Source: Brevibacterium permense
Lineage (GTDB): Bacteria > Actinomycetota > Actinomycetes > Actinomycetales > Brevibacteriaceae
Assembly (NCBI RefSeq): GCF_025506275.1
Contig: NZ_QYCP01000094.1
Span: 203,331-267,330 of the forward strand
Direction: 5' to 3'
DNA length: 64,000 nt
The notes beneath the pieces were generated by a model. The model did not search any database and was not told the origin of the DNA. It saw only the letters and a list, made by a program, of their open reading frames with translations. The first letter of the stretch is position 1. Every line of letters begins with the position of its first letter. Both the position numbers and the translations under genes were made by a program. Below, piece after piece: positions 18,719 to 27,474 of the stretch.

Positions 18719-19660
18719 ATGGTTCGCACCTACCGTCTATTTGGAGGGGCATTGGTACAGACGGAGGATTCTCACCTCGACACTGCGATCATCCGCATGC
18801 TTCAACACGACGGCCGTGTCAGTGTGCTCGACCTGGCACGATCGTTCGGAGTATCTCGACACCTCATCGCCGAACGATTGCGGATCCTCACTGAGCTCGA
18901 AGGGCTGCGAGTGGTCGCGGCCCTCGATCCAGGAGTTGCCGGCCATCACGTGCTCACACATTCGATGGTTCGTATCGACGGGCCGGTGCGTCCTGTTGCC
19001 GAGGCAGTTGCTCAGCTTCCCAACGCCGTGTTCGTGTCGATGACCAGCGGCGAGCGGCCCCTGGTCTTTGAGTCACGACACGGTTCAAGTGCCACCTTGC
19101 TCGAGACTCTCGAAACGGTCCGAACGTTTCCCGGGGTTCATGAAATAAGGGTCACGACCTATGTCGATGTACTGCGCGGATTCTTCGTCGCTCAGCGTCG
19201 CCAGAACATTTCATTGGACGATGTGGATCACGAGCTCATCGCTGCCTTGCAGGAAGACGGCCGGACCAGCTATCGGGCACTCGCAGAGGTGGTTCATCGG
19301 TCACCCTCGGCCGTTCGTTCGCGGGTACGACGACTTATATCTGCTGGAGTCATTCGCATTGCCGCCATCAAATCCGGCGGATTGTCCACCAACCGTTTCG
19401 CGACCGGTCTGGGCATCACGCTCGCGGGCCCTTCCGCACCAGTTCGGAAGTTCATACTCGAATCCGGATCGATTGAGTTCGCCGCGCGTTCTCACGGCGC
19501 TCACGATTTCATCGCCACTGCAGTCGGTTCCACCTCCGCCGAAGTGCTCTGCACAATGGAAGATCTACGAGCACTCGACGAAGTTGCCGCTGTAGAATGT
19601 TGGACCCACTTCGACCTCGTCAAGGAAGACTATGCGCGGGCGATTGGAAAGTTAGCATAG
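18719..19660 (+). CDS. Lrp/AsnC-family regulator with two tandem HTH-effector units
   Basis: 313 residues, about twice a normal Lrp. First unit: LDTAIIRMLQHDGRVSVLDL to about residue 160 with an AsnC-type ligand domain. Second unit: DDVDHELIAALQEDGRTSYR onward with a second HTH and a second ligand domain. Start uncertain: ATG 18719 or TTG 18752 just behind GGAGG; an upstream ATG at 18665 lacks a ribosome site. It diverges from the MFS/hydrolase operon and probably controls it, with an amino acid or related amide as effector. Confidence 0.88.
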   Translation: MVRTYRLFGGALVQTEDSHLDTAIIRMLQHDGRVSVLDLARSFGVSRHLIAERLRILTELEGLRVVAALDPGVAGHHVLTHSMVRIDGPVRPVAEAVAQLPNAVFVSMTSGERPLVFESRHGSSATLLETLETVRTFPGVHEIRVTTYVDVLRGFFVAQRRQNISLDDVDHELIAALQEDGRTSYRALAEVVHRSPSAVRSRVRRLISAGVIRIAAIKSGGLSTNRFATGLGITLAGPSAPVRKFILESGSIEFAARSHGAHDFIATAVGSTSAEVLCTMEDLRALDEVAAVECWTHFDLVKEDYARAIGKLA

Positions 19661-19669
19661 TCTGTAGAC

Positions 19670-20095
19670 ATGAGCGAAACTCTTCGAGTAGTCGCAGCGG
19701 TCTTCCACGCCGGCAATCAGGTGCTTGCGTGCAGACGTAAGCCGGAAAAGACCGCAGGCGGCAAATGGGAATTTCCTGGCGGAAAAGTTGAGGCGGGAGA
19801 ATCTGCCGAGGAGGCGCTCCAGAGAGAATTGGCCGAAGAACTCAGCCTGGAGAACAGCTCTATCGGAAGCTTGATATCGCGAGACACCACAACGACCACC
19901 CGAACGTCGATTGATCTCGCTTGCTATTGGGCTGAAACCGAAACACGTCCTCAACGGAGCACTGATCACGACGAGCTTCGCTGGTGTTCCGTGGAAGAGC
20001 TTGACCACCTTGATTGGGCCGAACCAGACCTTCCAGTAGTACGCCTCATCCAACGAAATGGGATCAATGCCGAAGTTGACGGGAAAGTAGGCTAG
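19670..20095 (+). CDS. NUDIX hydrolase, MutT/8-oxo-dGTP diphosphatase-like
   Basis: 141 residues. The NUDIX box is complete: from GGKVEAGE to RELAEEL, with the metal-binding glutamates in REWxEE position. The opening RVVAAVFHAGNQVLACRR is typical of MutT. Such enzymes hydrolyse oxidised nucleoside triphosphates or related diphosphates. It starts 9 nt after the Lrp gene, yet base composition is visibly more AT-rich than the neighbours, and it is followed 2 nt later by an HNH endonuclease gene of similar composition. This pairing looks like a transferred two-gene unit. Confidence 0.9.
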   Translation: MSETLRVVAAVFHAGNQVLACRRKPEKTAGGKWEFPGGKVEAGESAEEALQRELAEELSLENSSIGSLISRDTTTTTRTSIDLACYWAETETRPQRSTDHDELRWCSVEELDHLDWAEPDLPVVRLIQRNGINAEVDGKVG

Positions 20096-20097
20096 CT

Positions 20098-21041
20098 GTG
20101 GCTGAACCCGCAGGGCTTCGAGAGGCAGCAATCTCTTGGTTGCAAATGCGAACGGACGGAGGTCGTGACCCGCTCACTCGAGAAGAAATTCAAGACTTTC
20201 AGTTCGACGGCAAGCAATTCAAACTGCAATCAACTCAGCAAGGAATTCGAAAACCTAAAGGATTTTCGTCAGCGCTTTCAATCCAAACTGTCTTCCGCGG
20301 ACCGGGCCAAAAAAGGCCATACGAGGACGCCATCGGCGATGATGGCCTGTTCAGATACATGTGGCGCGGAGACGATCCCTTCTTCTCCGAAAATATTGGC
20401 CTCCGAAACGCAATGGAAACGCAGGTTCCAATTATCTGGTTCTGGGGTGTAGGCATGCAACCTGCACGTTTCCAGGTAATCGCACCGACGTATGTCGTCG
20501 GTGAAGAACCTCGAGAGAAGCGGTTCCTATTGACGACACCCGAAGATGCCAGTGACATCAGCGGGATCGATTTTTCTGCACAAGAGTTTGTAGCTAAGCG
20601 CTACCTCAGGCGGATGGCGAAGGTACGTGTCCACCAATACGTGTCCACCAACCCGTATTTAGATCCACCGTGCTCGCAGCGTATGAGAACCGCTGTTCAG
20701 TCTGTAATTTGGCACATCCGCCGCTTCTCGACGCTGCACATATCGTGAACGATTCCGACGAGAAAGGGGTGCCTTCAGTAGTTAACGGTTTAGCGATGTG
20801 CAAGATCCATCACGCTGCGTTCGACAAATTCTTCCTTGGAGTCCGTCCAGACTACACAGTCGAAATCCGGCATGATCTCCTCAATGAAATTGACGGTCCT
20901 ATGCTTAGACACGGCCTGCAGGAACTTCACGGAATGAATCTCATGACAGTCCCGAAGCATAGGCGAGATCGACCCCAGCATGATCTACTCAAATACAAAT
21001 ATGACCAGTTCAAGAACGCCACAGCCGCTGATATAGCCTGA
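20098..21041 (+). pseudogene. HNH restriction endonuclease-like gene (COG3440 type), frameshifted by a 14-bp tandem duplication
   Basis: From GTG 20098 the first ~180 codons read as the N-terminal recognition-like domain of COG3440 predicted restriction endonucleases (DGLFRYMWRGDDP, QVPIIWFWGVG, IAPTYVVGEEP). The C-terminal HNH domain follows in another frame from about 20665: CSVCNLAHPPLLDAAHIV, then VVNGLAMCKIHHAAFD, with the conserved His-Asn-His set. The break is an exact tandem repeat of TACGTGTCCACCAA (20624-20651). Removing one copy gives one frame of about 309 residues reading ...KVRVHQPVFRSTVLAAYE, which fits the family through the junction. As sequenced, translation ends at 20748 and the catalytic domain is lost. 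Confidence 0.88.
20624..20651. repeat. 14-bp exact tandem duplication inside the HNH gene
   Basis: TACGTGTCCACCAA occurs twice in direct succession (20624-20637 and 20638-20651). Because 14 is not a multiple of three, the second copy shifts the frame before the HNH domain. Short tandem repeats of this kind can be lost by replication slippage or recombination. Confidence 0.95.
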
Positions 21042-21110
21042 ACTAACTACCGTAGAGAGTCGACGACGCTGGTGTGTCAATGGACACTGCAAACTAGTGT
21101 CTACGACAGC

Positions 21111-22259
21111 TTACTTGCCAGCTAGCACAGCCTCAGTATCCCCACCCAATGCTGGCGCTGGCACAGCATCTGGCACCGGCGTTCCTCCGAACTCCAACGG
21201 CACACGTGGGGCGAGTACTCGTCCGACACCCGTCTGGTCGATTTCGGTGAGCATCGGATTCTCCGTCGAACACCGAGGATCGTTCGTCACTAGATCCTCG
21301 AACGTCTGGAATCCGCCGACGAGTACCCCGGCTTCAGCCAACGCTGCTTCAGCCTCCTCGGCGGCGTGCTTGGCGAACCACGGCCGCACGACCGCGTCGA
21401 TCGCTTCCCGAGCCTCGAACCGACCACCTTCGGTCGACAAGTCCACATCAAGCAGCGGTCCGATCATCTCCAATTTCTCGGCAAGCCCTGTCGCCTTCCC
21501 CAAACCGCGCCAGTGCTTGTTAGAGATGACGACAACCATCACCTGACGGCCATCCGCGCACTCGAACGACTGCCCATAGGCACCGTAGAGACCATTGCCC
21601 AAGGCACCTCGAGTCTTCCCTGTCGCCTGAACCTCGGCGATATAGCCGAGGTTGCCGACGGTGGCGAGCATCACATCTGACAGCGCCAGAGTGATCTCCT
21701 GGCCCTTGCCCGAGGAACGACGATCCAGCTCGGCAGCCATGATTCCATTGGAAATATAGAGTCCTGCGGCGACGTCCCACGCCGGGACCGCGTTGTTCAC
21801 CGGACGCTCGTCATCGCCGGTGATGATCGGGAACCCGCTGGCCGCATTCACCGTGTAATCCACTGCCGGCGATCCGTCGTGCCACCCACCCAAGCGCAGC
21901 ATGACGAGGTCCTCACGGTGCTGCACAAGGTTCTCGTACGAAAGCCACCCTCGGGCCGGAAGGTTAGTGATGAGCGTGCCCGCCTCGGCGATGAGGTCTG
22001 TGGCGATCTTCTGGCCTTCCTCGGACTTCAGATCCAGCGTGACCGAGCGCTTCCCCTTATTCAGAGACGCCCAATAGATCGAGGTGCCTTCATCGCTGAT
22101 CGGCCACCGGTTCGCATCGATGTTCCCACCGATCGGATCGATGCGAATAACATCAGCACCGAGTTGCGCCAATGTCATCCCGCCCAAGGGGGCTGCGACG
22201 AACGCAGAGATCTCAACAATCTTGAGGCCGGTCAGGGGTGCGGGGCGGGTGTCGGTCAT
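21111..22259 (-). CDS. mct: 2-methylfumaryl-CoA isomerase (mesaconyl-C1-CoA/C4-CoA transferase), CaiB/BaiF family
   Basis: 382 residues. The N-terminus SAFVAAPLGGMTLAQLGADV followed by IRxDPIGG and RWP closely matches Chloroflexus Mct of the 3-hydroxypropionate bicycle, more than generic family III CoA-transferases. Asp162 in VPAWDVAAG occupies the catalytic aspartate position, and CSTENPML near the C-terminus also matches. The reaction moves CoA within mesaconyl-CoA from C1 to C4. Start ATG 22259, 11 nt after the hydratase stop and behind GAGGAG; the open frame to 22625 runs inside the hydratase gene and is not real. Last gene of the six-gene operon starting at 28716. Confidence 0.8.
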   Translation of the reverse strand: MTDTRPAPLTGLKIVEISAFVAAPLGGMTLAQLGADVIRIDPIGGNIDANRWPISDEGTSIYWASLNKGKRSVTLDLKSEEGQKIATDLIAEAGTLITNLPARGWLSYENLVQHREDLVMLRLGGWHDGSPAVDYTVNAASGFPIITGDDERPVNNAVPAWDVAAGLYISNGIMAAELDRRSSGKGQEITLALSDVMLATVGNLGYIAEVQATGKTRGALGNGLYGAYGQSFECADGRQVMVVVISNKHWRGLGKATGLAEKLEMIGPLLDVDLSTEGGRFEAREAIDAVVRPWFAKHAAEEAEAALAEAGVLVGGFQTFEDLVTNDPRCSTENPMLTEIDQTGVGRVLAPRVPLEFGGTPVPDAVPAPALGGDTEAVLAGK

Positions 22260-22270
22260 GCTGTTTCTCC

Positions 22271-23128
22271 TCAGTTCTTCGTCGTCACTGTGGCTGCGAT
22301 TGCGGTCTTCCCACCTGGGGCGATTGCCTGCAACTCGTGTACTCCGACCTCGCTCTCGCGCCCGACGAGGTGGATCTGCTCGTTCGCGAACAACGGGGAC
22401 TTCGCGGTGAACCGGTATCCGGTCACGGCCGCCTCGGGGTGGGTGGACATGAACGCGTCCAACAGCAGCGTCGCGGTCAACGGTCCATGGGTGACGAGCC
22501 CGGGGTAGCCTTCGACCTCGGTGACGTACGGGTGGTCGTAGTGGATGCGGTGGGAGTTGAACGTCAGCGCCGAGTAGCGGAAGAGCATGACCTCGTTCGG
22601 TCGGACCGAGCGCGTCCAGTCCCAACCGTCCGGGACCGGCGAGTCCTCACGCGGGGGCTTCGCCGCCGATCCCTCCGGCACCGAGGTGGCCTCGCGGTAG
22701 ACGATCGTGTGCCGATCTGTCGTGGCAGGCTTCCCATCCGCGGTGAGCTCGTGGCGGAGCACAACGAAGCACAGGGGCCCGGTGCTCCCCGTCTTCTCCG
22801 TGATCGATTCGATCGTCGTCGTCCGCTCGATCGTCTGCCCGGGCAGGATCGGGGCGTGGAACTCGAGCTTGCTGCCGGCCCACATCCGCCTGGGCAACGG
22901 CACCGGGGGCATGAACCCGCCGAGCGCGGCATGCCCGTCGGCCCCGAGTTCACTCATCGGCACATCGTCTTCGGAGAAGTGCAGCCAGTGCCCGAGTGGG
23001 AACAGTGGCGCGACCCGGTCGCCGTCGTGACCGAGAAGTGTTGCCAGTCGTGCGGCCCGCTCCCCGTCGGCGGTCTCTGACATGGTCGCGGTTCGCCCGA
23101 CCCAATCGTGGATGTTCGTCTCAGTCAT
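22271..23128 (-). CDS. meh: 3-methylfumaryl-CoA (mesaconyl-C4-CoA) hydratase-like, MaoC/FAS1-like dehydratase fold
   Basis: 285 residues. Two hot-dog regions; the second carries SHRIHYDHPYVTEVEGYPG followed by LVTHGPL, the active-site block of HTD2/Meh-type hydratases. The N-terminal FPLGHWLHF ... PLPRRMWAG pattern is also typical of that group. Meh hydrates mesaconyl-C4-CoA to citramalyl-CoA; itaconyl-CoA hydratases (Ich) belong to the same family and cannot be excluded. Adjacency to the Mct-like gene favours the mesaconyl route. Start at ATG 23128 (MTETN); a frame open to 23179 enters the palindromic repeat. Confidence 0.78.
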   Translation of the reverse strand: MTETNIHDWVGRTATMSETADGERAARLATLLGHDGDRVAPLFPLGHWLHFSEDDVPMSELGADGHAALGGFMPPVPLPRRMWAGSKLEFHAPILPGQTIERTTTIESITEKTGSTGPLCFVVLRHELTADGKPATTDRHTIVYREATSVPEGSAAKPPREDSPVPDGWDWTRSVRPNEVMLFRYSALTFNSHRIHYDHPYVTEVEGYPGLVTHGPLTATLLLDAFMSTHPEAAVTGYRFTAKSPLFANEQIHLVGRESEVGVHELQAIAPGGKTAIAATVTTKN

Positions 23129-23174
23129 CGCAGTCAAGTTCCTATCGGTGATTCGTGTAGTGCGCCCAGAGGTT

Positions 23175-23246
23175 CCCAATTGCTACCCGACGGCGGCGCA
23201 GATACCTGGCGCCAGGTTGCTGGGCCGCCGTCGGGTAGTAATTGGG
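23175..23246. repeat. Long palindromic intergenic repeat, copy 1
   Basis: A 72-bp element. Outer arms of 23 bp pair with one mismatch (CCCAATTGCTACCCGACGGC... against ...GTCGGGTAGTAATTGGG). The 26-nt interior contains the perfect palindrome ACCTGGCGCCAGGT. It begins 2 nt after the stop of the acyl-CoA dehydrogenase at 23248 and fills the gap to the hydratase. A second copy in the same orientation lies at 63345-63417. It could act as an RNA hairpin, attenuator or processing site. Confidence 0.9.
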
Positions 23247-23247
23247 A

Positions 23248-24423
23248 TTAACGTCCTAGGAGTTCGTCGGAGATGATGCGCATCTGGATCTCCGACGAGC
23301 CCTCGAAGATCTTCGTCAGGCGAGCATCCCGCCAGTGGCGTTCGACGGCGAAGTCCTTCGTGTATCCGGCACCGCCATGGATCTGCAGAGCCTCGGAGGT
23401 GACCTTCTCGCTCATCTCTCCGGCCAGGTACTTCACCATCGCCGCTTCCTTGTCGCACCGACGACCCGAATCGATCTCCGTGCATACGTGGTACATCAGC
23501 TGTCGGCACGCCTCGATCTGCGCGGCCATGTCCGCGACCTTGAACCGCAGGTGCTGGAAGTCCGCGAGCGGATGCCCGAACTGCTCCCGTTCCTTGAGGT
23601 ACTTCACCGAGTCCTCGAGCGCCGCCTGTGCCAGACCGATCGACCGGGCCGCCGTGTGCGCACGTCCGACTTCGAGGCCCGACACCGCCTGGTAGAACCC
23701 ACGGCCTTCCTCACCGAGGAGCGAATCGGCTGGCAAGACGAAGTTGTCGAACGACAGTTCCCAGGTCTTCCACCCGTGGTAGCCGATCTTCTTCGCCGGT
23801 GCCCCGGAAATGCCTTCGGGGAAGGTGCCGCGTTCCTTCTCGACGAGGAACACCGAGATCCCCCGATGCCGCTTCTCCTCCACCGAGGTGCGGGCGAAGA
23901 GGACGATGTAGTCGGCCTGATCGGCATACGTGCACCACATCTTCGTCCCGTTGATGACCCAATCACCATCGGCATTGCGTTCGGCCTTACACCGCAGATT
24001 CGCGACATCGGACCCGGCTTCGGCCTCGGAGAGGGCGAACGCGCCGAGGTACTCGCCGGCAGCGACCTTCGGCAGCAGACGGGCTTCCTGCTCGGGGGAG
24101 AACCCCCCACCCATGCCGTTGCCGCGGGCGAGCAGTCCGGCCACCGACATCCAGGCACGTGAGAGCTCTTCGGCCACGAGGCAGTACTCGAACACGCCGA
24201 GCCCCAGTCCCCCGTACTCTTCGGGGATGAGGATGCCGAAGAAGCCCATCTCGGCCATCTGCTTGACCATAGAATCCGGGAACTGCCCCTCGACCGGGTC
24301 GAGCTCGTTGGCGATCGGCAGGACGACATCGCGGGCGAACTCGCGGGCGAGCGCCTGAATTTCGAGGCGCTCCTCGGTCATCATGTGCGGAGTGTCCGGA
24401 CGCGGACGGGGTTTGTGAGTCAT
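23248..24423 (-). CDS. Acyl-CoA dehydrogenase
   Basis: 391 residues, normal length. Family features: GFFGILIPEEYGGLGLG, FALSEAEAGSDVANLRCKAE (FAD/substrate loop), and the C-terminal QIHGGAGYTKDFAVERHWRD followed by KIFEGSSEIQ, where the glutamate of EGSSEI lies at the catalytic-base region. It takes electrons from an acyl-CoA to ETF. ATG 24423 follows GAGGGAAG. In this operon a methylsuccinyl-CoA or related C5 acyl-CoA substrate is inferred; the sequence does not fix it. Confidence 0.9.
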   Translation of the reverse strand: MTHKPRPRPDTPHMMTEERLEIQALAREFARDVVLPIANELDPVEGQFPDSMVKQMAEMGFFGILIPEEYGGLGLGVFEYCLVAEELSRAWMSVAGLLARGNGMGGGFSPEQEARLLPKVAAGEYLGAFALSEAEAGSDVANLRCKAERNADGDWVINGTKMWCTYADQADYIVLFARTSVEEKRHRGISVFLVEKERGTFPEGISGAPAKKIGYHGWKTWELSFDNFVLPADSLLGEEGRGFYQAVSGLEVGRAHTAARSIGLAQAALEDSVKYLKEREQFGHPLADFQHLRFKVADMAAQIEACRQLMYHVCTEIDSGRRCDKEAAMVKYLAGEMSEKVTSEALQIHGGAGYTKDFAVERHWRDARLTKIFEGSSEIQMRIISDELLGR

Positions 24424-24536
24424 GTTCTTCCCTCGAGTTGAGTTCGTGGCCAGAAGTCTGGAGGCGGATCGTGCGGGTACGTCAGGCGCGGGTGGGCAGG
24501 TTGCCCAACCGTGGGCCAGCAGTAGCCGGTGAACCC

Positions 24537-25685
24537 TCAGGCCTTGTTCCGGCCGATGAGCTGCTTGGCGATGACGTTCATCTGGATCTCGTTCGTACCT
24601 TCGCCGACGATCATCAGCGGAGCGTCACGGTAGTAGCGCTCGACGTCGTACTCGGTGGAGTATCCGTAACCGCCATGCACGCGGATGGCGTCGAGGGCCA
24701 CCTCGGCGGCCATCTCCGAGGCGTAGAGCTTCGCCATTCCGGCCTCCATGTCCACTCGCGCACCCGAATCGTAGGTACGGGCGGCGTGGAGGACGAGCTG
24801 CCGGGCGGCCTCGAGCTTCGTGGCCATCATGGCGAGCTTGCTGCCCACCGACTGATGCTTCCAGATCGGCTTGCCCATCGACTCACGCTCCTGCGAGTAC
24901 TTCACCGCATCATCGAGCGCCGCCTGCGCAACACCGAGCGACCGGGACGCGACCTGGATGCGGCCGATCTCGAGTCCCTTCATCATCTGCTTGAACCCGA
25001 CCCCCTCGGCCTCTCCGAGCAGCTGCGACTGCGGCTGCCTCAGACCGTCGAAGGACAGCTCGCAGGTCTCGACGCCCTTGTACCCGAGTTTCGACAGATC
25101 CTGGGAGACGGTGAACCCCTCCCCCTTCTCCACGAGGATGATCGAGATGCCCTTATGCCGCGGTTCCGCCTCGGGGTCGGTCTTGCACAGCAGCGCGATG
25201 AGATCGGACTTCCGGGCATTCGTGATCCACGTCTTCGAACCGTTGATGACGTAGTCGTCACCGTCCTTGACCGCAGTGGTGCGCATGGCCTGCAGGTCGG
25301 AGCCGCCGCCGGGTTCGGTCAGCGCCATCGTCGCCCGCAGCTCGCCCGTGGCCATTCGCGGCAGGTACTTATCCTTCTGCTCATCGGTGCCGTATTCCTG
25401 GAGGAGCTTCGCGACGACGGTGTGCCCGCCCATGGCACCGGCCAGCGACATCCACCCGCGAGCGAGCTCCTGAGTGATGAGCGCATACGCCTCGGTCGAG
25501 ACCTTGCCCATCCCCCACGGCTCGTCGATGGCGAGCCCGTAGATGCCCATATCCTTCATCGTCTGAATCCACGCCTCGGGATACTCGTTGGCGTGCTCGA
25601 CCTTGTTGACCGATGGCTTGACCTGCTCGTCGATGAATTCGGCGACCAGATCGATCATCATCTGCTCTTCATTGCTCACTGCCAT
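24537..25685 (-). CDS. Acyl-CoA dehydrogenase (second of a pair)
   Basis: 382 residues. MALTEPGGGSDLQAMRTTA, HGGYGYSTEYDVERYYRDA and IVGEGTNEIQM are the canonical acyl-CoA dehydrogenase blocks, with Glu in EGTNEI at the active site. It differs markedly from the neighbour at 23248, so it is not a recent duplicate. ATG 25685 follows AGAGGA. A 113-bp gap without a strong hairpin separates it from the next dehydrogenase. The two may oxidise different acyl-CoAs in the pathway, or act as a pair. Confidence 0.9.
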   Translation of the reverse strand: MAVSNEEQMMIDLVAEFIDEQVKPSVNKVEHANEYPEAWIQTMKDMGIYGLAIDEPWGMGKVSTEAYALITQELARGWMSLAGAMGGHTVVAKLLQEYGTDEQKDKYLPRMATGELRATMALTEPGGGSDLQAMRTTAVKDGDDYVINGSKTWITNARKSDLIALLCKTDPEAEPRHKGISIILVEKGEGFTVSQDLSKLGYKGVETCELSFDGLRQPQSQLLGEAEGVGFKQMMKGLEIGRIQVASRSLGVAQAALDDAVKYSQERESMGKPIWKHQSVGSKLAMMATKLEAARQLVLHAARTYDSGARVDMEAGMAKLYASEMAAEVALDAIRVHGGYGYSTEYDVERYYRDAPLMIVGEGTNEIQMNVIAKQLIGRNKA

Positions 25686-25720
25686 GGTGAAATCCTCTGC
25701 TCGTTCGTTGTTGTCATAGC

Positions 25721-27469
25721 TCAGTCCAATCGGGTGCCGTCGCGCACCGTGCGGGTCCGCCCGAGGCCGAGCGTCGGTGGACCGGTGCTGTCGAAAAAGT
25801 CATTTCCCTTGTCGTCGGTGATGATGAACGCAGGGAAGTCCTCGACCCGGATCTTCCACACGGCTTCCATCCCGAGCTCTTCCATATCGAGAACCTCGAC
25901 CGAGGTGATGCAATCCTGCGCCAATCGGGCGGCCGGTCCGCCGATCGACCCGAGGTAGAAGCCGCCGAATTCGGCGCAGGAGCTCTTCACCTGTGCGGAC
26001 CGGTTGCCTTTGCCGAGCATGATCATCGACCCGCCGGCCTCCTGGAACCGGCGCACATAGGTGTCCATCCGCGACGAGGTGGTCGGACCGAACGACCCCG
26101 AGGGCATCCCCTCGGGCGTCTTCGCCGGCCCCGCGTAGTAGATGGGGTGATCCTTGAAATAGTCGGGAAGCTGCCCACCCGCGTCGAGGCGGTCCCGCAG
26201 TTCCGCGTGGACGATATCGCGAGCGACGACGACCGTTCCCGTCAGTGACACCCGATCCCCGACCGACAGCCCGGACAGCTGTGTCTGCAGGTGCGGCATC
26301 GGTCGGTCGAGGTCGATGGCGGTGACATTCCCGGATTCGATCTCCTCGACGCGGCCCATCGCCGGCAGGAACCTCGCCGGATCGTGTTCGAGCTCTTCGA
26401 TGAATACGCCGTCTGCGTTGATGCGGGCGATGATCTGCCGGTCGGCCGAACAGCTCACGGCGATCGCGATCGGCAGGGACCCGTTGTGTCGGGGCAGCCG
26501 GACGACCCGGACGTCGTGGCAGAAATACTTGCCGCCGAACTGGGCACCGAAGCCGAGGTTCTGAGTGAGTTCGAAGACGGTCTTCTCGAACTCCCGGTCT
26601 CGGAAACCGTGGCCCAATGCGGCATCGCCGGTCTCAGGCAGGTCATCGAGATAGTGGGCGCTGGCGAGCTTCGCGGTCTTGAGCGTGAACTCGGCCGAGG
26701 GTCCGCCGATGACGACAGCCAGATGATAGGGAGGGCAGGCCGCGGTGCCCAGAGTGGAGGTCTTCTCCGCGAGGAAGTCGAGCATCGCCGACTCGTTGAG
26801 CACGGCCTTCGTCTCCTGGAAGAGGAAGGACTTGTTCGCGCTTCCTCCTCCCTTGGCCATGAACAGCAGCTCGTAGTCATCGGCCGGGCTCAGGGCCACC
26901 TCGATCTGGGCGGGCAGGTTCGTGCCGGTGTTCGTCTCCTCGAACAGGCTCGTCGGTGCCAGCTGCGAATAGCGGAGGTTGAGCTCCTCGTAGGCACGGC
27001 CGATTCCGCGGGACAGGTGCCTGGCATCGTCGCCGTCGGTGAGCACGTTCGGGCCGCGCTTGGCCGAGACGATCGCCGTGCCCGTGTCCTGACACATCGG
27101 CAGGATCTCCCCGGCCGAGACTGCGGCGTTCTGCAGCAGATCGAGGGCGACGAAGACGTCGTTGTCGCTGGCCTCCGGGTCATCGATGATCGCCCTCAGA
27201 CTGGCCAGGTGGTCCGTGCGCAGGTAGTGCGAGATCTCCTTGAAGGCCACCTCGGCGAGGTCGGACAAGGTCTCAGGTGCCACGGAGAGGAAACTGCGAG
27301 ACGTCCCGGCCACCTCGGTGGTGGTCGTCTCCACTCCTCCGATGTCGAGCCTGCGCATCCGCGGGCCCTCACCGTCGGTGGGCAGCAGGGGTGAGTATGC
27401 GAAACCGTCGGTAGTGGCCCTCACCGAGACGGCCTTACTGTCGGTCGTGCGTGCAGGTTCGTCGTCCAT
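25721..27469 (-). CDS. Class I (iron-sulfur) fumarate hydratase / mesaconase, single-chain
   Basis: 582 residues, with the alpha (N) and beta (C) domains fused as in FumA. Cysteines for the [4Fe-4S] cluster are visible in [19 protein letters not shown] and AVSCSADRQ; the C-terminal domain shows GPTTSSRMD and LGKGNRS. Class I enzymes hydrate fumarate to malate, and several also hydrate mesaconate to citramalate. Presence in this operon rather than beside citric acid cycle genes supports the mesaconase role. Start ATG 27469, 5 nt after the CoA-transferase stop; an open frame extending to 28477 only shadows that gene. Confidence 0.88.
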   Translation of the reverse strand: MDDEPARTTDSKAVSVRATTDGFAYSPLLPTDGEGPRMRRLDIGGVETTTTEVAGTSRSFLSVAPETLSDLAEVAFKEISHYLRTDHLASLRAIIDDPEASDNDVFVALDLLQNAAVSAGEILPMCQDTGTAIVSAKRGPNVLTDGDDARHLSRGIGRAYEELNLRYSQLAPTSLFEETNTGTNLPAQIEVALSPADDYELLFMAKGGGSANKSFLFQETKAVLNESAMLDFLAEKTSTLGTAACPPYHLAVVIGGPSAEFTLKTAKLASAHYLDDLPETGDAALGHGFRDREFEKTVFELTQNLGFGAQFGGKYFCHDVRVVRLPRHNGSLPIAIAVSCSADRQIIARINADGVFIEELEHDPARFLPAMGRVEEIESGNVTAIDLDRPMPHLQTQLSGLSVGDRVSLTGTVVVARDIVHAELRDRLDAGGQLPDYFKDHPIYYAGPAKTPEGMPSGSFGPTTSSRMDTYVRRFQEAGGSMIMLGKGNRSAQVKSSCAEFGGFYLGSIGGPAARLAQDCITSVEVLDMEELGMEAVWKIRVEDFPAFIITDDKGNDFFDSTGPPTLGLGRTRTVRDGTRLD

Positions 27470-27474
27470 CGCCG

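Noticed and set aside
22260..22625. Extension of the Mct-like frame into the hydratase gene
   Set aside because: Low-complexity shadow frame; ATG 22259 has a good ribosome site and matches the family start.
24438..27394. Large plus-strand frames (24438-25958 and 26291-27394)
   Set aside because: Opposite conserved acyl-CoA dehydrogenase and fumarase genes; Leu/Arg/Asp-rich shadow composition.
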